Shown here piece by piece: positions 1 through 8,067 of a DNA stretch of 64,000 nt. Position numbers and translations under genes: made by a program. Source of the stretch: Comamonadaceae bacterium (GTDB lineage: Bacteria; Pseudomonadota; Gammaproteobacteria; Burkholderiales; Burkholderiaceae_C); the NCBI GenBank assembly GCA_027484575.1, contig JAIXSQ010000015.1, forward strand, positions 186,001-250,000, given 5' to 3'. The number at the start of each line of letters is the position of its first letter. Positions within the stretch are counted from its first letter, which is position 1. The notes beneath the pieces were generated by a model that was not told where the DNA came from, made no database searches, and worked only from the letters and a program-made list of their open reading frames with translations.

Positions 1-1069
1 CCACGCCGAAGAAGGTCACCGACAGCGCGCCGCCGGTGGCCGCGCTGGCCTGCCCGGGCGGCGCCAGGCGGCTGACCTCGGCCAGGTAGACGCCGTTCCA
101 GCCGGTGCCGCAGGCACCGAAGGCGGTCATCAGCACCAGCACGGCGGCCACCGCCGCGCCCGCCGGCAGGGCCGCGGTGGCGGCGCTGCACACGGCCATC
201 AGCGCCGCCAGCGTGGCCAGCATCTGGCGCGGCGTGAGCCAGCGGTCGGCCACCCAGCCCCAGGCCACGCGGCCGACCACGCCGCCCACCTGCGCGGCCG
301 ACAGCACGGCGCCGGCCGCCACCAGGCCATAGCCCAGCGTGTCGTGCAGGTAGGTCACCAGGTAGGTCGCCAGGCACAGCTGCACCATCGCGAACGCGAA
401 CGACATCGCCGCCAGGCCGCGCAGGCCGCGGTCGCCCACCACCAGCCGGATCGGCCGCAGCAGGCTGGCCGGCGACAGGGGCGCGGCCGGCTGCCGGTCG
501 GCGTCCAGCGGTCCGCGCAGCGGCTGCGACAGCACGGCGCACAGCAGGTTGGCCGCGGCCACCGCCAGCAGCGCCGCCTGCACGCCGCCGGCCAGCAGCA
601 GCGCCGGCACCAGCGCGCCGGCCAGCACCCCGCCCAGCGGCACGCCGGTCTGCTTGACCGAGAACACCAGCGAGATGCGGTGGGGCGGCGTGGTGCGCGC
701 CAGCAGGTGCGAGCTGGCCGGCGTGATCGGGCCGTAGCCCAGGCCCACCAGCAGCGCGCCGGCGGCGGTGGTGGCCAGGCCGGGCGCGACCGCCAGCAGC
801 GCCAGCCCGGCCGCGCACAGCAGCAGGCCGGCCTGGCTGACGCGGATCGCGCCATAGCGCACCACCAGCGGCCCCGACAGCAGGCTGGCCGCCATCGCGC
901 CCAGGTAGACCACCGCGACGAAGGTGCCCACCAGGGTGGGGGAGACGCCCAGCGCCTCGGCCATCGCCGGCCCCATGGCCGGCACGGTGAGCACGGCCAT
1001 CGCGACCAGGGCCTGGATGGCCAGCGTGAGCGCGAGCGCGACCCACGCGCCGGGTGGTCGGTGGGGCAT
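1..1069 (-). CDS. MFS transporter, 3' end outside window
   Basis: The minus strand reads open from an ATG at 1069 to the window edge, giving about 356 residues without a stop. The protein is a run of hydrophobic helices separated by short Arg/Gly loops, including the major-facilitator type loop after helix 2 (GPLVVRYGAIR) and a central loop near residue 195. About ten membrane segments are visible, so one or two are probably missing. The start codon follows directly on the stop of the RraA-like gene (TGA then ATG), so the two are translationally linked in one operon with the upstream Bug receptor. The substrate is unknown; an organic acid is a reasonable guess from the neighbours. Confidence 0.9.
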   Translation of the reverse strand, partial: MPHRPPGAWVALALTLAIQALVAMAVLTVPAMGPAMAEALGVSPTLVGTFVAVVYLGAMAASLLSGPLVVRYGAIRVSQAGLLLCAAGLALLAVAPGLATTAAGALLVGLGYGPITPASSHLLARTTPPHRISLVFSVKQTGVPLGGVLAGALVPALLLAGGVQAALLAVAAANLLCAVLSQPLRGPLDADRQPAAPLSPASLLRPIRLVVGDRGLRGLAAMSFAFAMVQLCLATYLVTYLHDTLGYGLVAAGAVLSAAQVGGVVGRVAWGWVADRWLTPRQMLATLAALMAVCSAATAALPAGAAVAAVLVLMTAFGACGTGWNGVYLAEVSRLAPPGQASAATGGALSVTFFGV

Positions 1070-1774
1070 TCAGTCGTCGTGCGCGCCGTCGACCTCGTCG
1101 ACGGCCAGGCCGGCGTAGATCGCGGCGGCGCCGTGCGCCTCGAAGAAGCTCTGGCCGGCGCGCATGCGCTCGGCGATCACGTCCTCGCGCCCCATCTTGG
1201 CCTGCGCGGCCGCGACCACCGCGGCGGCCTGCGCGCGCGGCACCACGATCACGCCGTCGCCATCGGCGACGACCAGGTCGCCCGGCCGCACCGGCGCGCC
1301 CTCGCAGACCACCGGCGCGTTGACGGTGCCGCGGCCCGACTTGTCGGGGTGGATCGGCCAGATGTGCGTCGCCCAGACCGGGAAGCCCATGGCCCGCACC
1401 TGGTCGACGTCGCGCACGCAGCCCTGCACCACCACGCCGGCCAGCCCGTGCTGCAGCGCGTAGCGCGTGGCCAGGTCACCCCATTGCGCGCCCGACAGCT
1501 CGGCCTGGCAGACCACGACGAGCACGTCGCCCGGCTGCGCCAGCGACAGCGCGCGGTGCATCATCAGGTTGTCGCCCGGCCAGCAGAACGCCGTGACCGC
1601 GGGCCCGGCGATGCGCTGGCCCTCGCGCAGCGGCCGCATGCGCGGCCCCATCAGCGCCGCGCGGCCGGCGAGGCCCATGGCCTCGTGCACGTCGGCGACA
1701 GTGAGTTCGCGCGCCTGCGCGATGACGTCGGGCGCGGTGCGGTTGACCCGCAGGTAGACCTTGGCTGCTTCCAC
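1070..1774 (-). CDS. RraA-like aldolase / demethylmenaquinone methyltransferase-like protein
   Basis: The 234-residue protein belongs to the RraA-like fold family, which includes 4-hydroxy-4-methyl-2-oxoglutarate / 4-carboxy-4-hydroxy-2-oxoadipate aldolases and the RNase E inhibitor RraA. The typical segments are visible: PAVTAFCWPGDN near residue 60, the GVVVQGCVRDVDQVRAMGFPV block near 115 with the conserved Arg-Asp pair, and GDLVVADGDGVIVVP near 170. It lies 9 bp after the Bug receptor gene and abuts the MFS gene. An aldolase acting on an imported hydroxy-oxo acid fits this context better than a ribonuclease regulator, but the substrate cannot be read from the sequence. Confidence 0.85.
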   Translation of the reverse strand: MEAAKVYLRVNRTAPDVIAQARELTVADVHEAMGLAGRAALMGPRMRPLREGQRIAGPAVTAFCWPGDNLMMHRALSLAQPGDVLVVVCQAELSGAQWGDLATRYALQHGLAGVVVQGCVRDVDQVRAMGFPVWATHIWPIHPDKSGRGTVNAPVVCEGAPVRPGDLVVADGDGVIVVPRAQAAAVVAAAQAKMGREDVIAERMRAGQSFFEAHGAAAIYAGLAVDEVDGAHDD

Positions 1775-1783
1775 GTGCCGCCT

Positions 1784-2752
1784 TCAGTCGATGCTGGCGC
1801 CCGAGGCGCGCACCACCTGGCCCCACTTGGCGATGTCCGCCCTGAGCACGGCGGCGAACTGCGCCGGGTCGGTCAGGTAGGGCTCGGCGCCCTGGGCGGC
1901 GAACTTCTCGGCCACGTCGCGGGACCTGAGCACCTCGTTGACGTCGGCGTTGAGCTTGCGCACCACCTGCGCCGGCACCTTGGCCGGGGCGAACAGGCCG
2001 AACCACGGCGTGACGTCGAAGTCCTTGAAGCCCGCCTCGGCGATGGTGGGGATGGTGGCGAACGAGGCGGCGCGCTTGCCGCTGGTGACGGCCACCGGGT
2101 GCAGCGTGCCCTGCTTGATCGCGCCCGCCACCGACGGCAGGCTGGTGAACACCAGCTGGATCTGGCCGCCCATCAGGTCCTGCATCGCCGGGGCCGCGCC
2201 GCGGTAGGGCACGTGGACCAGCTTGACGCCGGCGGCGCTGTTGAACATCTCGCCCAGCAGGTGGTTGACCGAGCCGTTGCCCGCGCTGCCGTAGGCCAGC
2301 TGGCCCTTCTTCGCGGCGGCGACGATGTCGGGGATGGTCTTGAACGGCGCATCCGCCCGCGTGACCACCACGAAGGGCAGGGTGGCCAGCGTGGCCACCG
2401 GCGCGAAGTCCTTCTCGGGGTCGAAGGGCAGCTTCCTGTACAGCGCGCCGTTGATCGCATGCGTGCCCACGTAGCTCATGAGCAGCGTGTAGCCGTCGGC
2501 CGGTGCATTGGCCACGACTTCCATGCCGACGTTGCCGCCGGCGCCGGCGCGGTTCTCGACCACGACCGGCTGGCCCCATTTCTCGGCCAGCTTTTGCGCC
2601 ACGATGCGCGCCAGTGCGTCCGAGGCGCCGCCGGGCGTCTGGGGCACGAGGATCTTGACCGGCCGGGCGGGAAAGGCGTCCTGGGCCGCGGCGGTGGCGG
2701 CGAGGGTGGCGAGCGCGAGCACCGCGCCCCAGCTGCGCAGGGTTCTGAACAT
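1784..2752 (-). CDS. Tripartite tricarboxylate transporter receptor (Bug/TctC family)
   Basis: The start is set at the ATG at 2752, preceded by a strong AAGGAG (2764-2759) and followed by a clean Sec signal peptide (about 24 residues, ending AAAQ). The 322-residue mature part has the Bug pattern: FPARPVKILVPQTPGG, DALARIVAQKLAEKWGQPVVVENRAGAGG, and the P-Y-G-A ligand loop near residue 205. Bug proteins are periplasmic receptors for carboxylates and related small molecules, very numerous in Burkholderiales and usually without linked TctAB membrane subunits, as here. It is the first gene of a three-gene operon with the RraA-like and MFS genes. Confidence 0.93.
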   Translation of the reverse strand: MFRTLRSWGAVLALATLAATAAAQDAFPARPVKILVPQTPGGASDALARIVAQKLAEKWGQPVVVENRAGAGGNVGMEVVANAPADGYTLLMSYVGTHAINGALYRKLPFDPEKDFAPVATLATLPFVVVTRADAPFKTIPDIVAAAKKGQLAYGSAGNGSVNHLLGEMFNSAAGVKLVHVPYRGAAPAMQDLMGGQIQLVFTSLPSVAGAIKQGTLHPVAVTSGKRAASFATIPTIAEAGFKDFDVTPWFGLFAPAKVPAQVVRKLNADVNEVLRSRDVAEKFAAQGAEPYLTDPAQFAAVLRADIAKWGQVVRASGASID

Positions 2753-2955
2753 CGTTGTCTCCTTCTTGGAATCCGGCGCGGGGCATCGCCCTCGCGAGGG
2801 CGCGCATCCTACCGCGACCGTGCGTGGGTGCCGCGTGCGGCGCCACCGCGCGTGCGCACGCGCGCCGGCCAGCCTGTCGGAACACTGACGAGGCGCGCCG
2901 GCATGGGGCAAGCCCGATGGAGCCGCGGCTAGTCCGTCCGTACCGTGCCGGCCCC
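2753..2955. promoter_or_regulatory. Divergent intergenic region between Bug operon and binding-protein gene
   Basis: About 200 bp separate two divergent genes and must hold both promoters. The Bug-side Shine-Dalgarno (AAGGAG) is clear. I see no convincing -35/-10 pair and no obvious operator in the rest. Confidence 0.35.
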
Positions 2956-4212
2956 ATGACCCGACGATTCGAACGCTTTGTCCACCGCGGCGCCGCCGCG
3001 CTCGCCTTCGCCCTGCTGGCCGGCAGCGCCGCTGCGCAGGCCACCGGCGCGCCGCTGCGCATCGGCCTGATCGGCCCCTTCTCCGGTCCCTCGTCCGACT
3101 TCGGCCAGCCCATGCTCAAGGGCGTGCAGCTGGCCATCGACGAGGTCAATGCCGTGGGCGGCTACCTGGGCCGGCCGCTGCAGCTGGTGGTCAAGGACGA
3201 CCAGGGCAATCCCGACGCGGGCCTGAAGGCCTCGCAGGAACTGGTGGCCGAAGGCGTGACCGCGGCGCTGGGCTTCTGCAACACCGGCGTGGCGATGAAG
3301 GCGCTGGACGTGTACCAGCAGGCCCGCATCCCGCTGATCGTGCCCTGCGCGACCGGCACGCCCATCACCGCGAAGTTCAAGGCGGCCGACAGTTACGTGT
3401 TCCGCACCTCGGCGCGCGACGCGATCCAGGCGCCGTTCGTGGTCGACGAGATCCTCAAGCGCGGCTGGAACAAGGTCGCGGTGTTCGCCGACAGCACCGG
3501 CTACGGCGAGGCGGGCCTGGCCGACGTGCAGGCCGCGCTGGCCGCGCGCAACCTGCGGCCGGTGCACGTCGCGCGCTTCGGGCTGGGCGTCAAGGACCTG
3601 ACCGAGGAGCTCAAGGCCGCGCGCGCCGCCGGCGCGAACGTGGTCTTCAGCTACACCGTGGGCCCCGAGAACGCGACCATCGCCACCGGCCGCAAGGCCC
3701 TGGGCTGGCAGGTGCCGCAGGTGGGCGGCTGGCCGCTGTCGTTCCCGTTCTTCATCGACGGCGGCAAGGACGCGGCCGAGGGCGCGCTGATGGCGCAGAC
3801 CTTCATCGCCGAGCCGAGCAACGAGCGGCGCGCCGCCTTCCTGGCGGCCTACAAGCGCAAGTACAACGAGCGCATCCCGGTGCCCATGGCCGCCGCGCAG
3901 GCCTACGACACGGCCTACCTGCTGACCTATGCGCTGCTGGCCATCCGCGACGGCAACCCCACCGGCCCGGCGCTCAAGACCGCGCTGGAGTCGATCCCCC
4001 GCGTGTACTACGGCGTGGTGGCCACCTACGACAAGCCGTTCAGCCCCGAGGACAAGGACGCCATCACCGCCAACATGCTGGTGCTGGGCAAGGTGGCCAG
4101 GGGCGCGGTGACCTTCGCGAATCCCGAGGACGCGCGCCGCAACCTGATGGTGCAGCGCAAGGCCACCAGCATCGCCGCCGGCGCGGTCGCGCCCACCGCC
4201 GCGAAACCCTGA
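2956..4212 (+). CDS. Periplasmic branched-chain amino-acid-type ABC substrate-binding protein
   Basis: The 418-residue protein has a signal peptide (basic N terminus, hydrophobic stretch, cleavage near AAAQ) and then the Peripla_BP_6 (LivJ-like) fold: PLRIGLIGPFSGPSSDFGQ, GVQLAIDEVNAVGG, LVVKDDQGNPDAGLKASQEL. The start at 2956 was chosen because it begins the signal peptide; an in-frame ATG at 2917 would add 13 polar residues. No permease or ATPase genes are next to it, so it is an orphan receptor that must share a transporter elsewhere. The ligand is unknown; this family also binds aromatic acids, amides and short-chain organic acids. Confidence 0.88.
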   Translation: MTRRFERFVHRGAAALAFALLAGSAAAQATGAPLRIGLIGPFSGPSSDFGQPMLKGVQLAIDEVNAVGGYLGRPLQLVVKDDQGNPDAGLKASQELVAEGVTAALGFCNTGVAMKALDVYQQARIPLIVPCATGTPITAKFKAADSYVFRTSARDAIQAPFVVDEILKRGWNKVAVFADSTGYGEAGLADVQAALAARNLRPVHVARFGLGVKDLTEELKAARAAGANVVFSYTVGPENATIATGRKALGWQVPQVGGWPLSFPFFIDGGKDAAEGALMAQTFIAEPSNERRAAFLAAYKRKYNERIPVPMAAAQAYDTAYLLTYALLAIRDGNPTGPALKTALESIPRVYYGVVATYDKPFSPEDKDAITANMLVLGKVARGAVTFANPEDARRNLMVQRKATSIAAGAVAPTAAKP

Positions 4213-4213
4213 A

Positions 4214-4229
4214 CCCCGGGCCGCCGGGG
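4214..4229. terminator. GC-rich hairpin after binding-protein gene
   Basis: A perfect stem CCCCGG / CCGGGG with a four-base loop lies just after the stop codon. There is no T-run, so a role in termination is only possible. Confidence 0.3.
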
Positions 4230-4256
4230 CGGCCCCGCTATGCTCGTGCCTCATCC

Positions 4257-6188
4257 ATGGACGAGGCCACCACCCCCGACTGCCTGCGCGCGCTGCTGGC
4301 CGCGGCGCGTCCCGATCCCGCCCTGGCCCCCGAGGCCGCGCGCCAGCGCCTGCAGGGCGTGGCCGCGCGGCTGCGTGCCGGCGGCCCGGTGGTCGAGGCC
4401 GAACGCGCCGCGCTGGCCGATGCGCTGTGCGCGCAGCGCCTGCGGCCGCTGCTGACCGACACCGGCATCACCTTGGCGGTCGGCTTCTGGGGCGCGGCCC
4501 GCCAGCGGCTGCTGCGCAAGGTGCTGCCGCCGCCGCAGCGCCCGGGGCAGCTCGACGACCTGCTGGGCGACCTGTTCGACGCACCCTCGGACCCGCAGTG
4601 GCTGGCCGTGCACGGCCAGGCCGTGGCCGACGTGCTGCGCGCGCTGGCCGGCGCCGACGACGCGGCGGGCCGGCGCCTGCGCACCTGGGCGGCGGCCGAG
4701 GCGCTCGAGGCGCTGCAGGTGCTGGCGCTGCGCATCGCAGCCCTGGCCTTCGAGCCCGAGGCGGTGCGCAAGCAGCCGGCGCTGGGCCGGCTGGACGGGC
4801 CGTTCCAGCAGCAGCTGGCCGCCGCAGGTGCCTATGTCCAGGCGCGTGCGGGCGGGCCGGCCGATGCCGCGCCGCTCCTGGCCGCGCTGGACGGCTGCGA
4901 GCTGCTGGTGGCCGGCATCCGCGCCCGCTGCGCCAGCGACGGCGTGTCGGTCGCGCTCACGCGCTTGCTGCTGCGCGTGTCGCAGTCGGTGGCCCGCATC
5001 CGCGCCGTGCTCGCGGTGCTGCAGGACGCCGATCCCATGCCGGCGGCGGCGCGGCTGCTCGCCAGCCTGGTGGAGGCCGAGTCGCGCCGCGACAGCCTGC
5101 GCGACCTGCTCGACAGCAACACCGCGCTGCTGGCGCTGCAGGTCACCGAATGCGCCAGCCGCACGGGCGAGCACTACGTCACCACCGACCGCGCGGGCTG
5201 GACCGCGATGCTGCGCTCGGCCCTGGGCGCGGGCGCCATCGTCGGCGCGATGGCCCTGGCCAAGCTGCTGCTGTCCAAGCTGGCGCTGGCGCCGGCCGGC
5301 GTGGCGCTGGCCTACGGCCTGAACTACGCGCTCGGCTTCGTGGTCGTGTACCTGCTGCACCTGACCATCGCGACCAAGCAGCCCGCGATGACGGCGGCAC
5401 TGATCGCGCAGGCGCTGGACCGCGGTCGCGAGCGGCTGCAGGAGGTCGCCGACCTGGTCGTGCACGTGCTGCGCTCGCAGTTCATCGCGGTGGTGGGCAA
5501 CGTGGCGGTGGCCCTGCCCACGGCGCTGGCCATCGGCCTGGCCTGGGCCGCCGCCACCGGCGCGCCGCTGGCCGGGCCCGAGAAGGCCGCGCACCTGCTG
5601 CACGAACTGGACCCGCTGCACAGCCTGGCCCTGCCGCATGCGGCCATCGCCGGCGTGTGCCTGTTCCTGTCCGGGCTGGTGGCCGGCTTCTACGACAACC
5701 GCGCGGCCGACCGCGACCTGGCCGGCCGGCTGCGGCGCCACCGCACGCTGCGCGCCTTCCTCGGACCCGAGCGCCTGGAACGCTTCGCCACCTGGATGGC
5801 CGCGCACCTGGGCGGGCTGGCCAGCAACGTGGTGCTCGGGCTGCTGCTGGGCAGCGTGGGGGTGGTCGGCGCCTTCCTCGGGCTGCCGCTGGACATCCGC
5901 CACGTGACCTTCGCCAGCGCCAACCTGGGATTCGCCATCGCAGCCGTGGGCGACACCATGGGCTGGCAGCAGTGGCTCGCCTCGGGCGTGGGCCTGGTGC
6001 TGATCGGCGTGGTCAACCTCGCGGTGAGCTTCGCGCTGGCGCTGGCGGTGGCCCTGCGCTCGCGCCGGCTCGGCCTGGTGGCCGCCGAGCGGACGGTCAC
6101 CGCGCTGGTCTGGGGCCGCCTGCGCCGCAGCCCGCGCGAGTTCTTTCTGCCGCCGCGCGCGCCCGCGGCCCTGCCGGCGCAGCGCTGA
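4257..6188 (+). CDS. PF10136 'site-specific recombinase' family membrane protein (Gcr-like)
   Basis: The 643-residue protein matches the family annotated as site-specific recombinase (COG4389, gonococcal Gcr). The N-terminal half is soluble and alpha-helical (residues 1-310). A signature block GEHYVTTDRAGWTAMLRSAL near 305 is followed by several membrane segments (about 325-370, 405-440, 460-485, 520-550, 570-605) with the conserved YGLNYALGFVV and ATKQPAMTAALIAQAL. It lacks the catalytic motifs of tyrosine or serine recombinases, so the inherited name is doubtful. It has no Shine-Dalgarno; a -10-like TATGCT sits at 4239-4244. The DUF4239-type gene follows after 3 bp, indicating an operon. 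Confidence 0.85.
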   Translation: MDEATTPDCLRALLAAARPDPALAPEAARQRLQGVAARLRAGGPVVEAERAALADALCAQRLRPLLTDTGITLAVGFWGAARQRLLRKVLPPPQRPGQLDDLLGDLFDAPSDPQWLAVHGQAVADVLRALAGADDAAGRRLRTWAAAEALEALQVLALRIAALAFEPEAVRKQPALGRLDGPFQQQLAAAGAYVQARAGGPADAAPLLAALDGCELLVAGIRARCASDGVSVALTRLLLRVSQSVARIRAVLAVLQDADPMPAAARLLASLVEAESRRDSLRDLLDSNTALLALQVTECASRTGEHYVTTDRAGWTAMLRSALGAGAIVGAMALAKLLLSKLALAPAGVALAYGLNYALGFVVVYLLHLTIATKQPAMTAALIAQALDRGRERLQEVADLVVHVLRSQFIAVVGNVAVALPTALAIGLAWAAATGAPLAGPEKAAHLLHELDPLHSLALPHAAIAGVCLFLSGLVAGFYDNRAADRDLAGRLRRHRTLRAFLGPERLERFATWMAAHLGGLASNVVLGLLLGSVGVVGAFLGLPLDIRHVTFASANLGFAIAAVGDTMGWQQWLASGVGLVLIGVVNLAVSFALALAVALRSRRLGLVAAERTVTALVWGRLRRSPREFFLPPRAPAALPAQR

Positions 6189-6191
6189 CGC

Positions 6192-6968
6192 ATGCAGTGG
6201 CTGCTCGACACCCCCGCGCTGGTACTGGTGCTGTTCGCCGCGCTGCTGGCCGTGCTGGAGACCGGCCGGCGGCTGGGCCTGCGCCGGCCGGTGCCGCATG
6301 CCGCCGGCACCGACCGCGGCGTGGCGGCGGTCGAGGGCGCGGTGTTCGCGCTGTTCGGGCTGCTGCTGGCCTTCACCTTCACCAGCGCCGCGACCCGCTA
6401 CGACGAGCGGCGCGTCCTGATCGCGCAGGAGGCCAACGCCATCGGCACCGCCTGGCTGCGGCTGGACCTGCTGCCGCCGGCGCAGCAGCCCGAGCTGCGG
6501 ACGCTGATGCGCCGCTACGTGCAGGCCCGCCTCGAGCAGGTGGCCGACGAGCGGGATGCGGGGCGCACGGCCGCCGCCGCGCGCGAGGCGGCGGCGCTGC
6601 AGGCGCAGATCTGGGCGCGTTGCAGCCAGGCGGCGCAGGCCGCGCCGTCACCGGCGCTGGCGTCGGTGCTGCTGCCGGCGCTCAATGACCTGATCGACAT
6701 CACCACCACCCGGGCGGCGGCCGCGGCCAGGCACCCGCCGGCGGTGATCTTCTGGATGCTGCTGGCACTGTCGTTGGCCGCGACCCTGCTGGCCGGGCAT
6801 GCGATGGCGGGCGACCACGGCCCGCCGCTGCTGCACATGCTGGCCTTCGCCGCGGTGACGTCGGCCACGCTGTACGTGATCGTCGAGCTGGAATACCCGC
6901 GGCTGGGCTTCGTGCGGCTGGATGCCACCGACGCGCTGTTGCGCGACCTGCTGCGCACGATGCAGTGA
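6192..6968 (+). CDS. DUF4239 (bestrophin-like) membrane protein
   Basis: The 258-residue protein has membrane segments near residues 5-22, 45-62, 185-205 and 212-232, with a soluble helical loop between the second and third. The pattern FALFGLLLAFTFTSAATRYDERRVLIAQEANAIGTAWLRLDLLP is characteristic of DUF4239 proteins, which resemble bestrophin channels. Its function is unproven. It starts 3 bp after the stop of the PF10136 gene, so it is cotranscribed with it. It is convergent with the next gene, 23 bp away; the gap contains GCGCGG and CCGCGC arms that could form a hairpin. Confidence 0.8.
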   Translation: MQWLLDTPALVLVLFAALLAVLETGRRLGLRRPVPHAAGTDRGVAAVEGAVFALFGLLLAFTFTSAATRYDERRVLIAQEANAIGTAWLRLDLLPPAQQPELRTLMRRYVQARLEQVADERDAGRTAAAAREAAALQAQIWARCSQAAQAAPSPALASVLLPALNDLIDITTTRAAAAARHPPAVIFWMLLALSLAATLLAGHAMAGDHGPPLLHMLAFAAVTSATLYVIVELEYPRLGFVRLDATDALLRDLLRTMQ

Positions 6969-6991
6969 GCGCGGACTGCCGGCCGCGCCGC

Positions 6992-7180
6992 TCAGCGCAG
7001 CAGCCAGGCCAGCAGGAAGCCCAGGGCCGGGCACAGCGTGAGCAGCACCACCACGGTCCAGGCCAGCCGGTCGGTGCCCGTGCGCGGCGGGGCAGGTTGC
7101 TGCGCATCCCGCCCGCTGGGCGGCTCCAGCTGGTCCCAGTCGAAACCGCTGTCGTCCGGAAACCTGGAGGCGGGTGGCAT
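6992..7180 (-). CDS. Small single-pass membrane protein
   Basis: The 62-residue product has a polar, acidic, Pro-rich N terminus (DDSGFDWDQLEPP) and one C-terminal hydrophobic helix of about 20 residues (WTVVVLLTLCPALGFLLAWLL). It lies 10 bp downstream of the next minus-strand gene, which supports a two-gene operon. I do not recognise the family. The clear membrane helix and tight spacing argue that it is real rather than a chance frame. Confidence 0.5.
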   Translation of the reverse strand: MPPASRFPDDSGFDWDQLEPPSGRDAQQPAPPRTGTDRLAWTVVVLLTLCPALGFLLAWLLR

Positions 7181-7190
7181 GCCGCGCCGC

Positions 7191-7553
7191 TCAGCCGATG
7201 ACGATGACCCGCGCGCGGGGCACGGCGGGTTCCGGGTCGTAGCCCTGCAGGCCGTGGCGCACCAAGGCCTCGGCCGCGTCCAGCAGCGCGGCGCGGGCCT
7301 CGTCGCTCGACTCCAGCAGGGCGATCAGCCAGTCGGGCTCCACCTGCAGCAGCACCGGGGCCGACTGCGCGGCCGGCCCGGGCCGGTCGGCCACGCGCCA
7401 GCCGATGGCCAGCGAGCCGCTCCAGGTGCTGCTGGCCACGGCATGCGGCGGGAACAGGTGTCGCAGGCGCTCCCACAGCAGCCGGTGCCCCGGCCGCAGC
7501 GCCAGCCCACCCTGGGCGGGGGCGCTGGACGGATGCGGGGCGGTCGGGTGCAT
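7191..7553 (-). CDS. Conserved hypothetical protein
   Basis: The start at 7553 gives 120 residues. The frame is open further upstream, but that part is Arg/Pro-rich, typical of non-coding GC-rich sequence. The protein is soluble, with a Trp/Leu-rich centre (LLWERLRHLFPPHAVASSTWSGSLAIGWRV) and an alpha-helical acidic part (WLIALLESSDEARAALLDAAEALV). I do not recognise a family. It leads the small membrane protein gene at 6992-7180 by 10 bp. Confidence 0.5.
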   Translation of the reverse strand: MHPTAPHPSSAPAQGGLALRPGHRLLWERLRHLFPPHAVASSTWSGSLAIGWRVADRPGPAAQSAPVLLQVEPDWLIALLESSDEARAALLDAAEALVRHGLQGYDPEPAVPRARVIVIG

Positions 7554-7705
7554 GGCGGCGGGCTGGTGACGAAGGGTGACAGAAGCTGCACACCGTTTCA
7601 ATCCGTGGCTTCGGCGCTGCGCCTCCGTGCATCTCTGGATGGGCTGGGCACCCGCGGTCGGTCGCCGTGGCTGCAACGGCCGTGCTGGCGCGCAGCATCG
7701 GTCCC

Positions 7706-7966
7706 ATGGACGCGCACGACGAACACATGGGCCGGCTGGCCCGCCAGGCCGCGTTGGGGGCCGCACTGGCCTTGGGCGGAGGCGCCGGCCTGCTGGCGGC
7801 AGCCACGGCCGAGTTGGTGGCTGCCGCCGGGATGGGCCGGGCGGACGGCGCCTGGCAGCTGTTGCAGGGCCCCACCGCCTGGACCGCCGCCACCCTGGCG
7901 CTGGCCGGCGGTGTCAGCCTGCTGGGCTCCGCGCTGCGGCGGGCCCGCGGCGACGGCCCGGGCTGA
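7706..7966 (+). CDS. Small two-helix membrane protein
   Basis: The start at 7706 (MDAHDEHMGRL) gives 86 residues. Two hydrophobic stretches are seen: AALGAALALGGGAGLLAAATAELVAAAGM near 12-40 and AWTAATLALAGGVSLLGSAL near 55-75, followed by a basic tail. No family is recognised and there is no clear ribosome-binding site. It stands alone between a minus-strand pair and the nitronate monooxygenase gene. Confidence 0.4.
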   Translation: MDAHDEHMGRLARQAALGAALALGGGAGLLAAATAELVAAAGMGRADGAWQLLQGPTAWTAATLALAGGVSLLGSALRRARGDGPG

Positions 7967-8067
7967 GGGCGCCCGGCGGCGCCTGGGCGACCGGGCCACA
8001 CCGGCAGCCTGCGTACGATGCGGACCCGGCCGGCCGTGGGGCCCGCCGCATGTCCGAGGAGTCGACC

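Noticed and set aside
344..2932. An 862-codon plus-strand frame across the Bug operon
   Set aside because: It is Arg/His/Gln/Gly-rich and lies opposite three well-supported minus-strand genes.
4257..6188. A mobile-element integrase, based on the family name
   Set aside because: No attachment sites, no cargo and no recombinase catalytic motifs; the protein is membrane-embedded.
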